From: an uncultured Bacilli bacterium
GTDB lineage: Bacteria; Bacillota_I; Bacilli_A; RF39; UBA660
Length of the DNA stretch: 55,741 nt
Direction: 5' to 3'
NCBI GenBank assembly: GCA_947629235.1
Contig: CANRCX010000009.1
Coordinates: 1-55,741, forward strand
The position numbers and the translations under genes were made by a program. The notes beneath the pieces were generated by a model that saw only the letters and a list, made by a program, of their open reading frames with translations, was not told the DNA's origin and searched no databases. How positions within the stretch are numbered: the stretch's first letter is position 1; each line of letters starts with the position of its first letter. Shown piece by piece: positions 15,750 through 24,836 of the stretch.

Positions 15750-18700
15750 ATGAATTACAAATTAAATTATGAAAAATTAGAAGGGTTTATTAATGATTAT
15801 ATTACATATTTAGAAAATAATGGTGATGATGCTCTTCTAGAAAGAGAAGAAAAGAAAAACTTTTTTCAAAGTTATAACAAAGATAAAATTAAAAATATGG
15901 AATATGATGAAGCAATTAATTATTTAAAATCTTTTTGGTGTGTTCATCCATATTCTGCAAATAAAATATTAGATAAAAATGGTTTTGAAACATTTAAAGA
16001 TTCTCTTGTTAATTTATTGTATGGAGAAGATTTCATAGAAAAAAGATATAATGATTTTCATGATAAAATTGTTGAATTTAGATCTAAAGCAATGAGTGAG
16101 ATTCTTTGTTATATTTATCCAGATAAATATATGATATGGAACAGTAAAATAAAGAAAGTATTTGAACTATTAGATATTAATGTAGATAATTATGATGAAT
16201 TATCTTTTGAAGATTATCAAAAAATGTTAAATTATGGACAAATAATTAAAGATAAATTATCAGATAAATTAAAAAGAGAAATAGATTATCTTGAAACAGA
16301 TTATTTATATGAATATCTTGCAACTATTAAATATAATAAAAATAAAAATAAAATACTAGATAAAATAATAATGTCTTATAAAAATGATTTAAATAGTTAT
16401 TTAAAAGATGAAATATTTAAATGGAAAGCTATAGAATCATTTCAAAAGAATTGGAATGTTAATGCTCCTAATTTTAAAGAAATGTTAGAAAAATCACTTG
16501 AAGAAGCTAGCAAACTTTTTACAGCATCAAATTTTTATCCTAAAAGAATGATGATTGATTTTGCTTCTAAGGATCCTGATACTGTTAAAAATATGTTTGA
16601 ATATTTATATGATGAAAATAAGACACTTGAAGATAGATTTGAGTATTTTATATCAAAAAGTGAAGAATTATTAAAACTTTTTCCAGGTTATAATAATCAC
16701 TATCAAAAATTACAAGCAATGAGTGTTTATTTAACTTTAAAATATCCAGATAAATATTATGTTTATAAACCTTCAATAGCGCATGCATATGAAAAAAGAA
16801 TTAAAGAAGACATTATTGTAACTAATAATAGAAAAATAAATAATGTAAAAACATATCAAAATTATATGGATGAATGTAATTATATATATGAATATTTATG
16901 TAATTATGAAGAAATATTTGATATTGCTAGCAAAATAGATCCTATTACTAATGAATATTCACATATGTTTTCACAAGATATACTATATTATATGAGTAAA
17001 GATAAGAAATATTGGATAATGTCATCTGGAATAAATGGTGAATATTTAGATGAATTTAGAAAAAATAATATTATAAAAATTGGTTGGGGTGAAATAGGAG
17101 ATATTTCAGATATAGCTAATAGAGAAGACATAATTCAATTATTAGAAGAAAAATATCCAACAGGTACATCTAGAAAAAATGATTCTTTAGCATTATATCA
17201 ATTTGTAAATGAAATGAATGTAGGAGACATTGTTTTCATTAAAAGTGGTAGGCATACATTGTATGGTTATGGTGAAGTAACGTCTGATTATATATATGAT
17301 AATAACCAACATATTAGAAATATTAAATGGATAAAACAAGGTGATTTTGATATGAGTTCTATTCTTCCAAATCGTGGCTTTCCACAAAAAACATTAACAG
17401 ATATAACAACAGATGAAGAAGGAGAATATGTAAAAAAATTACAAGATAAAATAGATAATTATAAAAAGAATTCACAAAATAATGAGATTAAAAATGATAA
17501 TCTAATAAACAATGAAATAAATTACTATAATGTTAAATATTTGTTAAAAATAAATCCAACTATTTGGAGTTTTTCTCATAGACCTATAAATGAAGAACAA
17601 ATTTGTACTTCACATAATGCTTTAGGAAATAAAAATAATATATATGAAAATTATAAAAATATTATGGTTGGTGATAATATTCTTATATATGAAACAGATC
17701 CTATAAAACAAATAGTTGGTATAGCAAATGTTATAGAAAAGAAAGAAGATAATTCATTTAAATTTAAAAAAGTAAAACATTTCTTTAATCCATTATCTTT
17801 AGATGAATTTAATAATATAAAAGATTTAATAACTATGGAATTCTTTACAAATGATTTAGGAAAATTATATTCACTAACTAATGAAGAATCAACTATTTTA
17901 TTAAATTTAATATTAGAAAAAAATCCATTAATAGAGAATATTGAAAAGAAAGAATATACTGATGAAGAATTTGATAAAGAAGTTTTTCTTCCATTTGATA
18001 CATATAATGATATTAAAAATATATTAGATAGTAAAAGAAATATTATTTTACAAGGTCCTCCAGGTGTAGGTAAAACTTATATAGCTCAAAGATTAGCTTA
18101 TACTTTAATAGGAGAAAGAAATAAAAATGGCGATAGAATTGAAACTGTACAATTTCATCAAAGTTATTCATATGAAGATTTTGTTGAAGGATATAAACCT
18201 GTTCAAGATGGATTTGAATTAAAACAAGGAAAATTCTTAAAATTATGTGAAAAAGCTAGAAATGATAAAGATAGAAATTATGTTTTAATAATAGATGAAA
18301 TTAATAGAGGCAATATAAGTAAAATATTTGGTGAATTATTACTTTTAATAGAAAAAGATAAAAGAGAAGAAACATATGTTAAATTAACATATTCTGATAT
18401 TCCATTTACAATTCCAGAAAATCTTTATATTATTGCTACAATGAATACAGCAGATAAATCACTTGCTATTATGGATTATGCTTTAAGACGTAGATTTTCT
18501 TTCATAAATATTAAGCCTGCTTTTGAAGGTAATAATAACAAGTGGGATGAATATCAATCAGATAAAATAAATGAACAATTTTTTGATAAAATTATAAATA
18601 AAATAAAAGAAATTAATAAGAATATAAAAGATTCTTTAGGAGAAGATTATCTTATAGGACATAGTTATTTTAGTAATTTAGAAAATAAATATAGTAAAGA

Positions 18701-18818
18701 AAGTTTAAAAATGATTATTTATTATGATATTTTACCTTTATTAAAAGAATACTTAAGTGATGATAAAAATACATATGAAAACTATGAAAAAGATTTTGAG
18801 GATATGTTTAAAGAATGA
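15750..18818 (+). CDS. mcrB: McrB-type AAA+ GTPase with EVE/PUA-like modified-base readers
   Basis: 1022 residues. The C-terminal third is the McrB motor: Walker A GPPGVGKT (769-776), Walker B VLIIDEINRG (845-854), the NTADKS sensor (899-904) and ALRRRF. McrB normally uses GTP and drives McrC nuclease after recognising modified cytosine. Ahead of it are two PUA/EVE-like candidates: about 415-565 (KYWIMSSG ... IIKIGWGEIGD ... VGDIVFIKSGRHTLYGYGEV) and about 590-730 (IWSFSHRP ... VGDNILIYETDPIKQIVGIA), the fold that reads modified bases. The first 390 residues hold two related helical modules, each with a YPDKYxxY/W segment near 128 and 331. The frame ends in TGA, overlapping mcrC by 4 bases. 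Confidence 0.9.
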   Translation: MNYKLNYEKLEGFINDYITYLENNGDDALLEREEKKNFFQSYNKDKIKNMEYDEAINYLKSFWCVHPYSANKILDKNGFETFKDSLVNLLYGEDFIEKRYNDFHDKIVEFRSKAMSEILCYIYPDKYMIWNSKIKKVFELLDINVDNYDELSFEDYQKMLNYGQIIKDKLSDKLKREIDYLETDYLYEYLATIKYNKNKNKILDKIIMSYKNDLNSYLKDEIFKWKAIESFQKNWNVNAPNFKEMLEKSLEEASKLFTASNFYPKRMMIDFASKDPDTVKNMFEYLYDENKTLEDRFEYFISKSEELLKLFPGYNNHYQKLQAMSVYLTLKYPDKYYVYKPSIAHAYEKRIKEDIIVTNNRKINNVKTYQNYMDECNYIYEYLCNYEEIFDIASKIDPITNEYSHMFSQDILYYMSKDKKYWIMSSGINGEYLDEFRKNNIIKIGWGEIGDISDIANREDIIQLLEEKYPTGTSRKNDSLALYQFVNEMNVGDIVFIKSGRHTLYGYGEVTSDYIYDNNQHIRNIKWIKQGDFDMSSILPNRGFPQKTLTDITTDEEGEYVKKLQDKIDNYKKNSQNNEIKNDNLINNEINYYNVKYLLKINPTIWSFSHRPINEEQICTSHNALGNKNNIYENYKNIMVGDNILIYETDPIKQIVGIANVIEKKEDNSFKFKKVKHFFNPLSLDEFNNIKDLITMEFFTNDLGKLYSLTNEESTILLNLILEKNPLIENIEKKEYTDEEFDKEVFLPFDTYNDIKNILDSKRNIILQGPPGVGKTYIAQRLAYTLIGERNKNGDRIETVQFHQSYSYEDFVEGYKPVQDGFELKQGKFLKLCEKARNDKDRNYVLIIDEINRGNISKIFGELLLLIEKDKREETYVKLTYSDIPFTIPENLYIIATMNTADKSLAIMDYALRRRFSFINIKPAFEGNNNKWDEYQSDKINEQFFDKIINKIKEINKNIKDSLGEDYLIGHSYFSNLENKYSKESLKMIIYYDILPLLKEYLSDDKNTYENYEKDFEDMFKE

Positions 18819-19870
18819 TAGGAAAAAATATAACTATTAAAAACTATTATATAATGTTAGTATATGCTTTCCAATGCGTAAGAAAGGATACTATATCAAA
18901 AGTAGATAAAATAAAATTTGAAAATATATATGAATTATTTGCATATATATTTTCAGTAGAAATAAAAAATCAAATAGTAAAAGGTTTAAATAGAGAATAT
19001 AATTCATTTGAAGAAGAAACTTCTAATATTAGAGGTAAAATTAATATTTCTGAAACAATAAAACATATGTCTTTTAATAATAAAAAATTATATATAAATT
19101 ATGATGAATATAATATTAATTCAAAATTTAATCAAATAATAAAAGCTACAATTATATATATTTTAAATTCTGGAAAAGTTAAGAATAAAGATTATAAAAA
19201 GAGTTTAAAAGAAATATTAAAATATTTTTATATAGTAGATGATATTAATCCTAAAAATATAGTTTGGTCAAGAATAAATTATGATAGAAATAATTCAAGT
19301 TATGAAATGCTTATAAATATTTGTTATTTTCTTTTAAATGAATATTTACCAAATGAAGAACATGGAAAATATACTTATATTAATTATAAAGAAAATATGA
19401 AATTATATCATTTATATGAAAAATTTATTTTAGGATACTATAAATATCATCATAATGATATTCTTACAGATTCACCAAAAATATATTGGAATGCTGATCG
19501 TCATGAAAAATTACCAGAAATGAAGACTGATATTGTTTTACATGATAAAAAAAGTAAAAAAGAATTAATTATTGATGCAAAATTTTATTCAAAAGAATTT
19601 CAATTAAATGATTTATATGATAAAGAAACTTTTAGATCTAATAATTTATATCAAATTTATTCTTATGTTAAAAATAAAGATGTAAATAAGAGTGGTCAAG
19701 TTTATGGATTATTATTGTATGCTAAAACTGATCAAAGTGATGATATTAGTGAGTCATATAATATGGATGGAAATATAATAAGAATTGATAATTTAGATTT
19801 AAATAAAGATTTTGAAGATATACGAAAAAAATTAGAAAGTATTTTAGATTTGTTTGATGATATAAAATAA
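18815..19870 (+). CDS. mcrC: McrC-type PD-(D/E)xK nuclease subunit
   Basis: 351 residues, the usual size. The N-terminal domain has RGKI (73-76) and NxIIKATI (106-113), conserved in McrC; the C-terminal nuclease core is Asp239 in KTDIVL and Asp254-Ala-Lys256 in LIIDAKFY. McrC binds the McrB hexamer and cuts DNA when the motor translocates or stalls between modified sites. It starts at the ATGA overlap with mcrB, so the two are translationally coupled. It is the last gene of the pair; a CDF transporter follows 27 bases later with its own ribosome site. Confidence 0.9.
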   Translation: MIGKNITIKNYYIMLVYAFQCVRKDTISKVDKIKFENIYELFAYIFSVEIKNQIVKGLNREYNSFEEETSNIRGKINISETIKHMSFNNKKLYINYDEYNINSKFNQIIKATIIYILNSGKVKNKDYKKSLKEILKYFYIVDDINPKNIVWSRINYDRNNSSYEMLINICYFLLNEYLPNEEHGKYTYINYKENMKLYHLYEKFILGYYKYHHNDILTDSPKIYWNADRHEKLPEMKTDIVLHDKKSKKELIIDAKFYSKEFQLNDLYDKETFRSNNLYQIYSYVKNKDVNKSGQVYGLLLYAKTDQSDDISESYNMDGNIIRIDNLDLNKDFEDIRKKLESILDLFDDIK

Positions 19871-19897
19871 TGTATAATAAATAATAGAGGTATAAAT

Positions 19898-20764
19898 ATG
19901 AAAACAGAAACTAAAGTATTAATCTATAGTATTGTAAATAATTTAATAATAGCTATTATTAAATTTGTAGGTGGACTTTTTTATAATCTTGGTTCATTAA
20001 TTGCTGATGGTTTACATACATTTAGTGATTTTATTACTGATGTAGTATGTTTAATTGGATCAAAAATATCTAAAAAAAGACCAACTAAATATCATCCATT
20101 TGGATTTGGAAAAGTAGAATATTTAACAAATTTATTTGTAGGAGTAATGCTTTTATTATTAGGACTTTATATAATAATTAGTAGTTTTTTTAAAGAAAGT
20201 GTTATCCCACCATTATCAATTATATATTTATTAGTATTAGTTTTTATATTAAAATTAATTGCTATATTAATTATGCATAAGGTTGGTAAAAAAATAAATA
20301 GTGGGGTATTAATTACTTCAGTAGAAGAATCTAAAGCTGATTTATATTCAACAATAGGAGTAATTATAATTACAATATTACTTCAATTTTCTAATAAAGT
20401 TTCTATATTAAAATATGCTGATGTTGTTGGTTCTATATTAATAGGATTAATTGTATTAAAAACTTCATTTGAAATATTGATAGATAATTCATTAAGTTTA
20501 ATAGGTGAAACTGAAGAAGATGAACAAATTAATAATAATGTTAAAGAGTTTTTAAAAGAATATGATAAAATTGAAGGCTATGAAATGTTTTTAATTAAAT
20601 ATGGTTCATATTATAAATTACAATTAACACTTGAATTAAACCCTAAATTAACATTAAGACAAGTAACAAATTTTATTACTAAGTTAAAAAAAGAAATAAA
20701 ATCTCATAAAATGTTAAAAATAAAATATATAACTATATATGTTACTGATAATTTAAATGAATAG
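19898..20764 (+). CDS. Cation diffusion facilitator (CDF) transporter
   Basis: 288 residues with about six membrane segments. GSLIADGLHTFSDFITDVV (about 32-50) is the TM2 metal site with its Asp residues, KKRPTKYHPFGFGKVEYLTNL the following loop, and EESKADLYSTIG (about 145-156) the TM5 site, where the usual His is replaced by Glu. The cytoplasmic C-terminal domain (about 205-285) is the ferredoxin-like dimerisation domain. Such proteins export Zn2+, Mn2+ or Fe2+ against protons. Which metal cannot be told. It lies between mcrC and a glutathione peroxidase gene. Confidence 0.9.
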   Translation: MKTETKVLIYSIVNNLIIAIIKFVGGLFYNLGSLIADGLHTFSDFITDVVCLIGSKISKKRPTKYHPFGFGKVEYLTNLFVGVMLLLLGLYIIISSFFKESVIPPLSIIYLLVLVFILKLIAILIMHKVGKKINSGVLITSVEESKADLYSTIGVIIITILLQFSNKVSILKYADVVGSILIGLIVLKTSFEILIDNSLSLIGETEEDEQINNNVKEFLKEYDKIEGYEMFLIKYGSYYKLQLTLELNPKLTLRQVTNFITKLKKEIKSHKMLKIKYITIYVTDNLNE

Positions 20765-20866
20765 TAGACAACCTTGTGTCAACAATATATTAAAGAATTG
20801 AATTTATACGATTATTTTTGTATAATTACATATATAGTAATTGTATTAATATAGGAGGCAAATTAT

Positions 20867-21343
20867 ATGGCAATTTATGATTATTCTGTAAAAAAAGCTA
20901 ATGGTGAAGTTAAAAGACTAAGCGATTATAAAGATAAAGTAGTGTTAATTGTTAATACTGCTACTAGATGTACATATACTGAACAATATAAAGGGCTTCA
21001 AGAATTATACAATAAATATCATGATAAAGGTCTTGAAATATTAGATTTTCCTTGCAATCAATTTGCAAATCAAGCACCTGAAACTGATGAAGAAATAGAT
21101 AAATTCTGTAAAGAAAAATACAATACAACATTTGATAGATTTGCAAAAATAAATGTTAATGGTAAAAATGCAGATCCATTATATACCTATTTGAAAAATG
21201 AAGTTGGTGGTTTCCTATCTAAAAATATTAAATGGAATTTTACTAAATTTTTAGTAAATAGAAATGGAATAGTAGTAGGAAGATTTGCTCCTAATGTTAA
21301 ACCTGAAAAATTAGAAAGAAAAATAAGACAAGCATTATTATAA
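20867..21343 (+). CDS. Glutathione peroxidase family (thiol peroxidase)
   Basis: 158 residues. The peroxidatic Cys35 lies in ATRCTYTEQY (normally SKCGFTPQY, so the Gly-Phe pair is changed), with Cys63 in FPCNQF, Cys81 and the WNFTKFLV segment. In bacteria these Cys enzymes usually take electrons from thioredoxin rather than glutathione and remove peroxides. AGGAGG lies before the ATG. The gene sits between two CDF transporters, suggesting a metal/oxidative-stress grouping, and is closed by a terminator. Confidence 0.9.
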   Translation: MAIYDYSVKKANGEVKRLSDYKDKVVLIVNTATRCTYTEQYKGLQELYNKYHDKGLEILDFPCNQFANQAPETDEEIDKFCKEKYNTTFDRFAKINVNGKNADPLYTYLKNEVGGFLSKNIKWNFTKFLVNRNGIVVGRFAPNVKPEKLERKIRQALL

Positions 21344-21375
21344 TAAAATATATTATATTTTATATAATATTAATA

Positions 21376-21402
21376 GGTAGATAAATAATTATCTATCTTT
21401 TT
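21376..21402 (+). terminator. Intrinsic terminator after the peroxidase gene
   Basis: GGTAGATAA (21376-21384) pairs with TTATCTATC (21389-21397), one G-U pair, then five T. Confidence 0.85.
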
Positions 21403-21413
21403 AATTAATAAAT

Positions 21414-21422
21414 TGATATAAT
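21414..21422 (+). promoter_or_regulatory. Extended -10 promoter of the second CDF gene
   Basis: TGATATAAT, 29 bases before the start codon and 12 bases after the terminator U-tract. Confidence 0.6.
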
Positions 21423-21450
21423 TAATAAACTACTAGAAAGAGGAAAAAAT

Positions 21451-22605
21451 ATGTTAAAAAAATTATTTATAAAAAATTATAAAAAAGTTGATGATAATAA
21501 AGTTAGAAATTCTTATGGTAAAGTAGCTGGTATATTTGGAATAATTACTAATGCAATACTTTCTATAATTAAATTAATTATTGGTATTATCTCTAATAGT
21601 GTTAGTATAATGGTAGATGCTGTAAATAGTATATTTGATATGGCATCATCTATACTTACTATTATTGGATTTAAACTTTCAAATAAAAAGCCAGATAAGC
21701 TTCATCCTTATGGTTATGCAAGATATGAATATGTATTTGGTTTTGTAATGGCACTATTAATGTTTGCACTTGGAATTTTATTTGCAAAAGAATCAATTGT
21801 TAAAATAATTATTCCACAAACATTAATAATAAATAAATTTACATATATAATTTTAATAGTGTCAATAATTATTAAATTTATACAAATGTTAGTATATTTT
21901 GATTTTTCTAAATCTATTAATTCAACTACATTAAAAACAGCTGCAGTTGATACAACAAATGATATTTTAACTACTACTGCTATTTTAATATCATTAATAA
22001 TAATGCAAATATTTGATATAAACATAGATGGTATTTTAGGATTAATAGTATCAATGTTTGTAATTTATAGTAGTTATAAAATGATAAGGGAATTATTAGA
22101 ACCTATTATTGGAATTAAACCAGATACAAATAAAGTAGAAGAAATAAAAAATAAAATATTATCATATGATTATGTTTTAGGTCTTCATGATTTAGTAATA
22201 CATAATTATGGAGTTAATAATGAATTTGTAACAGTTCATATTGAAGTAGATTCTACTCTTAGTATGATTGAAGCTCATGATTTACTTGATGAAATAGAAA
22301 ATTATTTTAAAGAAAAAGATATTTATTTAACTATACATATAGATCCAGTTATTGTTGGAAATAAAAAAGTAGATAAAATTAAAAATGAAATAATTAAAGT
22401 TTTAGAAAAGTTAGATAAAGAATTATCAATTCATGATTTTCGTATGATAGAAAGTAATTTACAAACTAAAATATTATTTGACTGTGTTGTACCATTTGAA
22501 AAAAATTATAATGAAAAATATTTAATTAAATATTTAAAACAAAATATAAAAGAAGATGGTACAAAATATTTATATATTATTGAAATAGATAGACCATATT
22601 GTTAG
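21451..22605 (+). CDS. Second CDF cation efflux transporter with C-terminal extension
   Basis: 384 residues. SVSIMVDAVNSIFDMASS (about 49-66) and AVDTTNDILTTTAILIS (about 165-181) are the two intramembrane metal sites, and KKPDKLHPYGYARYEYVFGF the loop between them. After the usual ferredoxin-like cytoplasmic domain (about 225-305) come 80 more residues that look like a second, related domain (LSIHDFRMIESN). This is the longer MntE/YdfM-like subgroup. It differs from the first CDF protein in the TM5 metal site (Asp-Thr-Thr-Asn-Asp), so the pair probably handle different metals. Confidence 0.9.
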   Translation: MLKKLFIKNYKKVDDNKVRNSYGKVAGIFGIITNAILSIIKLIIGIISNSVSIMVDAVNSIFDMASSILTIIGFKLSNKKPDKLHPYGYARYEYVFGFVMALLMFALGILFAKESIVKIIIPQTLIINKFTYIILIVSIIIKFIQMLVYFDFSKSINSTTLKTAAVDTTNDILTTTAILISLIIMQIFDINIDGILGLIVSMFVIYSSYKMIRELLEPIIGIKPDTNKVEEIKNKILSYDYVLGLHDLVIHNYGVNNEFVTVHIEVDSTLSMIEAHDLLDEIENYFKEKDIYLTIHIDPVIVGNKKVDKIKNEIIKVLEKLDKELSIHDFRMIESNLQTKILFDCVVPFEKNYNEKYLIKYLKQNIKEDGTKYLYIIEIDRPYC

Positions 22606-22637
22606 AACAATTATATTTAATATTTGTTCTTTTTTTT
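22604..22637 (+). terminator. Intrinsic terminator after the second CDF gene
   Basis: AGAACAA (22604-22610) pairs with TTGTTCT (22624-22630), followed by seven T. The stem starts in the stop codon. Confidence 0.75.
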
Positions 22638-22685
22638 ATGCTTAAATTGTATTTTATATTAAATTTTGTTAAAATAATTGAAAAT

Positions 22686-22733
22686 GCAACCAAAAATATA
22701 CAAAAAACAACTTAAAATTGGTTTCTCGCAACC
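22686..22733 (+). promoter_or_regulatory. Possible operator upstream of the XRE regulator gene
   Basis: GCAACC occurs at 22686 and 22728, and AACCAA (22688-22693) is mirrored by TTGGTT (22718-22723). A TATAAT follows at 22745-22750. The cluster covers the -35 region, as expected for autoregulation by the XRE protein it precedes. No footprint evidence. Confidence 0.35.
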
Positions 22734-22773
22734 GACTAAATTAATATAATTTTTCTTAGAAAGGAGAAAAAAT

Positions 22774-24444
22774 ATGAATTTAAGTGATAATCTTAAAAAG
22801 ATAAGAAAAGAAAATAATTTATCACAAGAACAACTAGCAGAAAAATTAGGAGTTTCAAGACAAGCAGTTTCTAAATGGGAATCTAATTTAGCTTATCCTG
22901 AAATGGATAAAGTATTACAAATATGTAATATGTTTGATTTAAATATTGATGAATTGTTAAATCAAAATGTAAAGGAGGTTAAGAAAAACAAACAATCAAA
23001 ATTAAATATAAATAAATATATAGATAGCTTTTTAAATTATATTACTAAAACTATTAATATGTTATCTTCAATGACTTTTAAAAATCAAGTTAAATGTATT
23101 TTTGAACAAGGTGTTGTTATTGCATTTATGTTTATCGCAGCAGTTATATTAAAAGAATTAATTTTTGATACAATAATTGTTGATTTATTACAAATATTTC
23201 CAGATTCAATTTATTTTACTATATATAGATTTGTTATTGATTTATGTTTAATTGCTTATATTATATTTTGTACTATTTTATTCTTACATATATTTAAAAT
23301 TAGATATTTAGATTATTATGAATTTAGTTTTAAAGATGAAGATGAAAATGATACCCAAGAAAAAGAAGTAGAAGAAATCAAAGTAAAAGATGAAAATAAA
23401 GATAATGAAAACAAAAATGAAGAAGAAACAACTAAAAAGAGCAAAAAATTCTTAAAAAGAGAAAGAGAAAAAATAATTATAAGAGATCCAAAACATTCAG
23501 AATATAAATTTATATCAGGATTATTTAAATGTTTCTTATTATGTATTAAAGCATTTGTAATATTTATAGATGTATTTGTATTAATTGGACTTTTCACTTT
23601 AATAGTATTACTTACTTTATCATTTGTTATTGCTAAGAGTGGTTTATTATTTATAGGTATATTTATTTCATTACTAGCAACAATTGTTATTACAATAGAA
23701 TTTTTATTAGTAACTTTTAATTTTATATTAGATAAAAAGACAAATAAAAATAATATGGCTTTATATATTTTAATACCAATTATAGTATTACCAATTGGTG
23801 TAGGTTTATCTATTATGAGTTTTAAAGATTTTAAAATAATAGATAGTTATGATGGAAAATATATTGTTAAAGATGAAGTAACATATAAAATGAATAAAAA
23901 TTTATTAATATATAGAGATTTATATTATTCAGAAGATGAAATAATATATGTTGAATCAGATAATAAAGATGTAAGAATTGAATTTGAACATTTACCTTAT
24001 TGTAAAATAAAAGTATATGATGATAATAATACAGTTACTTATAATAATTATTGTTATGATGATGTTAGTATGATAGATGGAATAAAATATATGATTGATA
24101 TGATTAATAAAAAAGCAATAATAAATCCTAATTATATACTTCATACTTATGTTTATACTACTAAAGAAAATATTGAAATATTAAAATCTAATATGAAAAA
24201 ATATTATGAAAATGAAGAAAAGAAATATTATGAAGATAGAATAAATGAATTAATTAATAATACAAGTGAATTAAATTCAACAAATTTTGAATTAGAACAA
24301 AAAATAGATGATTTAGAAAATCAATTAACTGAAAAGCAAAATGAAATAGATAGTAACAATCAAACAATTAATGAATTAAATCAAAGTATAGATGAATTAC
24401 AAAATCAATTAAATGAATATGAAAATAGAAATAGTAATGAATAA
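22774..24444 (+). CDS. Membrane-bound XRE-family regulator with coiled-coil C-terminus
   Basis: 556 residues. Residues 1-65 are a helix-turn-helix of the XRE/Cro type (LKKIRKENNLSQEQLAEKLG, SRQAVSKWES). Then come two membrane segments (about 105-135 and 145-180), a very acidic/lysine-rich cytoplasmic stretch (about 190-245), three more hydrophobic segments up to about 365, an exposed domain (about 370-470) and a C-terminal coiled coil of Leu/Asn/Gln/Glu heptads (about 475-556). DNA binding at one end and a probable extracellular coil at the other suggest a one-component membrane sensor. The ligand is unknown. AGAAAGGAG precedes the ATG. Confidence 0.8.
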   Translation: MNLSDNLKKIRKENNLSQEQLAEKLGVSRQAVSKWESNLAYPEMDKVLQICNMFDLNIDELLNQNVKEVKKNKQSKLNINKYIDSFLNYITKTINMLSSMTFKNQVKCIFEQGVVIAFMFIAAVILKELIFDTIIVDLLQIFPDSIYFTIYRFVIDLCLIAYIIFCTILFLHIFKIRYLDYYEFSFKDEDENDTQEKEVEEIKVKDENKDNENKNEEETTKKSKKFLKREREKIIIRDPKHSEYKFISGLFKCFLLCIKAFVIFIDVFVLIGLFTLIVLLTLSFVIAKSGLLFIGIFISLLATIVITIEFLLVTFNFILDKKTNKNNMALYILIPIIVLPIGVGLSIMSFKDFKIIDSYDGKYIVKDEVTYKMNKNLLIYRDLYYSEDEIIYVESDNKDVRIEFEHLPYCKIKVYDDNNTVTYNNYCYDDVSMIDGIKYMIDMINKKAIINPNYILHTYVYTTKENIEILKSNMKKYYENEEKKYYEDRINELINNTSELNSTNFELEQKIDDLENQLTEKQNEIDSNNQTINELNQSIDELQNQLNEYENRNSNE

Positions 24445-24450
24445 ACTTAA

Positions 24451-24480
24451 AATATGTCTTTTAAATAAGACATATTTTTT
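24451..24480 (+). terminator. Intrinsic terminator after the XRE gene
   Basis: A perfect 10-bp stem, AATATGTCTT / AAGACATATT, with loop TTAAAT, followed by T. Confidence 0.9.
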
Positions 24481-24488
24481 GATATAAT
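24480..24488 (+). promoter_or_regulatory. Extended -10 promoter of csaA, abutting the terminator
   Basis: TGATATAAT shares its first T with the preceding U-tract. The predicted start site leaves a leader of only about 12 bases with AGGTGAT in it. Confidence 0.6.
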
Positions 24489-24506
24489 TTTAATTAGGTG
24501 ATTTAA

Positions 24507-24836
24507 ATGACAGATTTTGAAACATTTATGAAATTAGATATTAGAGTAGGTACAATAATTGAAGCAGAAATTAATGAAAAAGCTAAAAGACCAGCTTATA
24601 AATTAACAATTGATTTTGGTGATGAGTTAGGAATTAAAAAATCTTCTGCTCAAATTACAGAAGTTTATGAAGTAGAAGAGTTAATTGGAAAACAAATCCT
24701 TGCTGTTGTAAACTTTCCACCTAAACAAGTTGCTAACATGATTTCAGAAGTTTTAGTACTTGGTACATATTCTAAAAATGGAGTAGTATTAATTACTACA
24801 GATAAAAAAGTAGATAATGGAGACAAATTAGGATGA
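24507..24836 (+). CDS. csaA: CsaA-like tRNA-binding domain protein
   Basis: 109 residues, the length of a free-standing tRNA-binding (EMAP-II/Trbp111-like) OB domain. Key matches are LDIRVGTIIEAE near the start, RPAYKLTIDFGDELGIKKSS, and NFPPKQVANMISEVLVLG. CsaA binds unfolded proteins or tRNA and was described as a chaperone for export in Bacillus. It overlaps the macro-domain gene by 4 bases (ATGA), so the two are made together. Confidence 0.9.
   Translation: MTDFETFMKLDIRVGTIIEAEINEKAKRPAYKLTIDFGDELGIKKSSAQITEVYEVEELIGKQILAVVNFPPKQVANMISEVLVLGTYSKNGVVLITTDKKVDNGDKLG

Noticed and set aside
23316-23597. Minus-strand ORF of 93 codons inside the XRE gene
   Set aside because: It is the reverse of the acidic, lysine-rich linker and has no ribosome site; the same applies to other antisense ORFs over nifJ, the vWA gene and the VirD4 tail.
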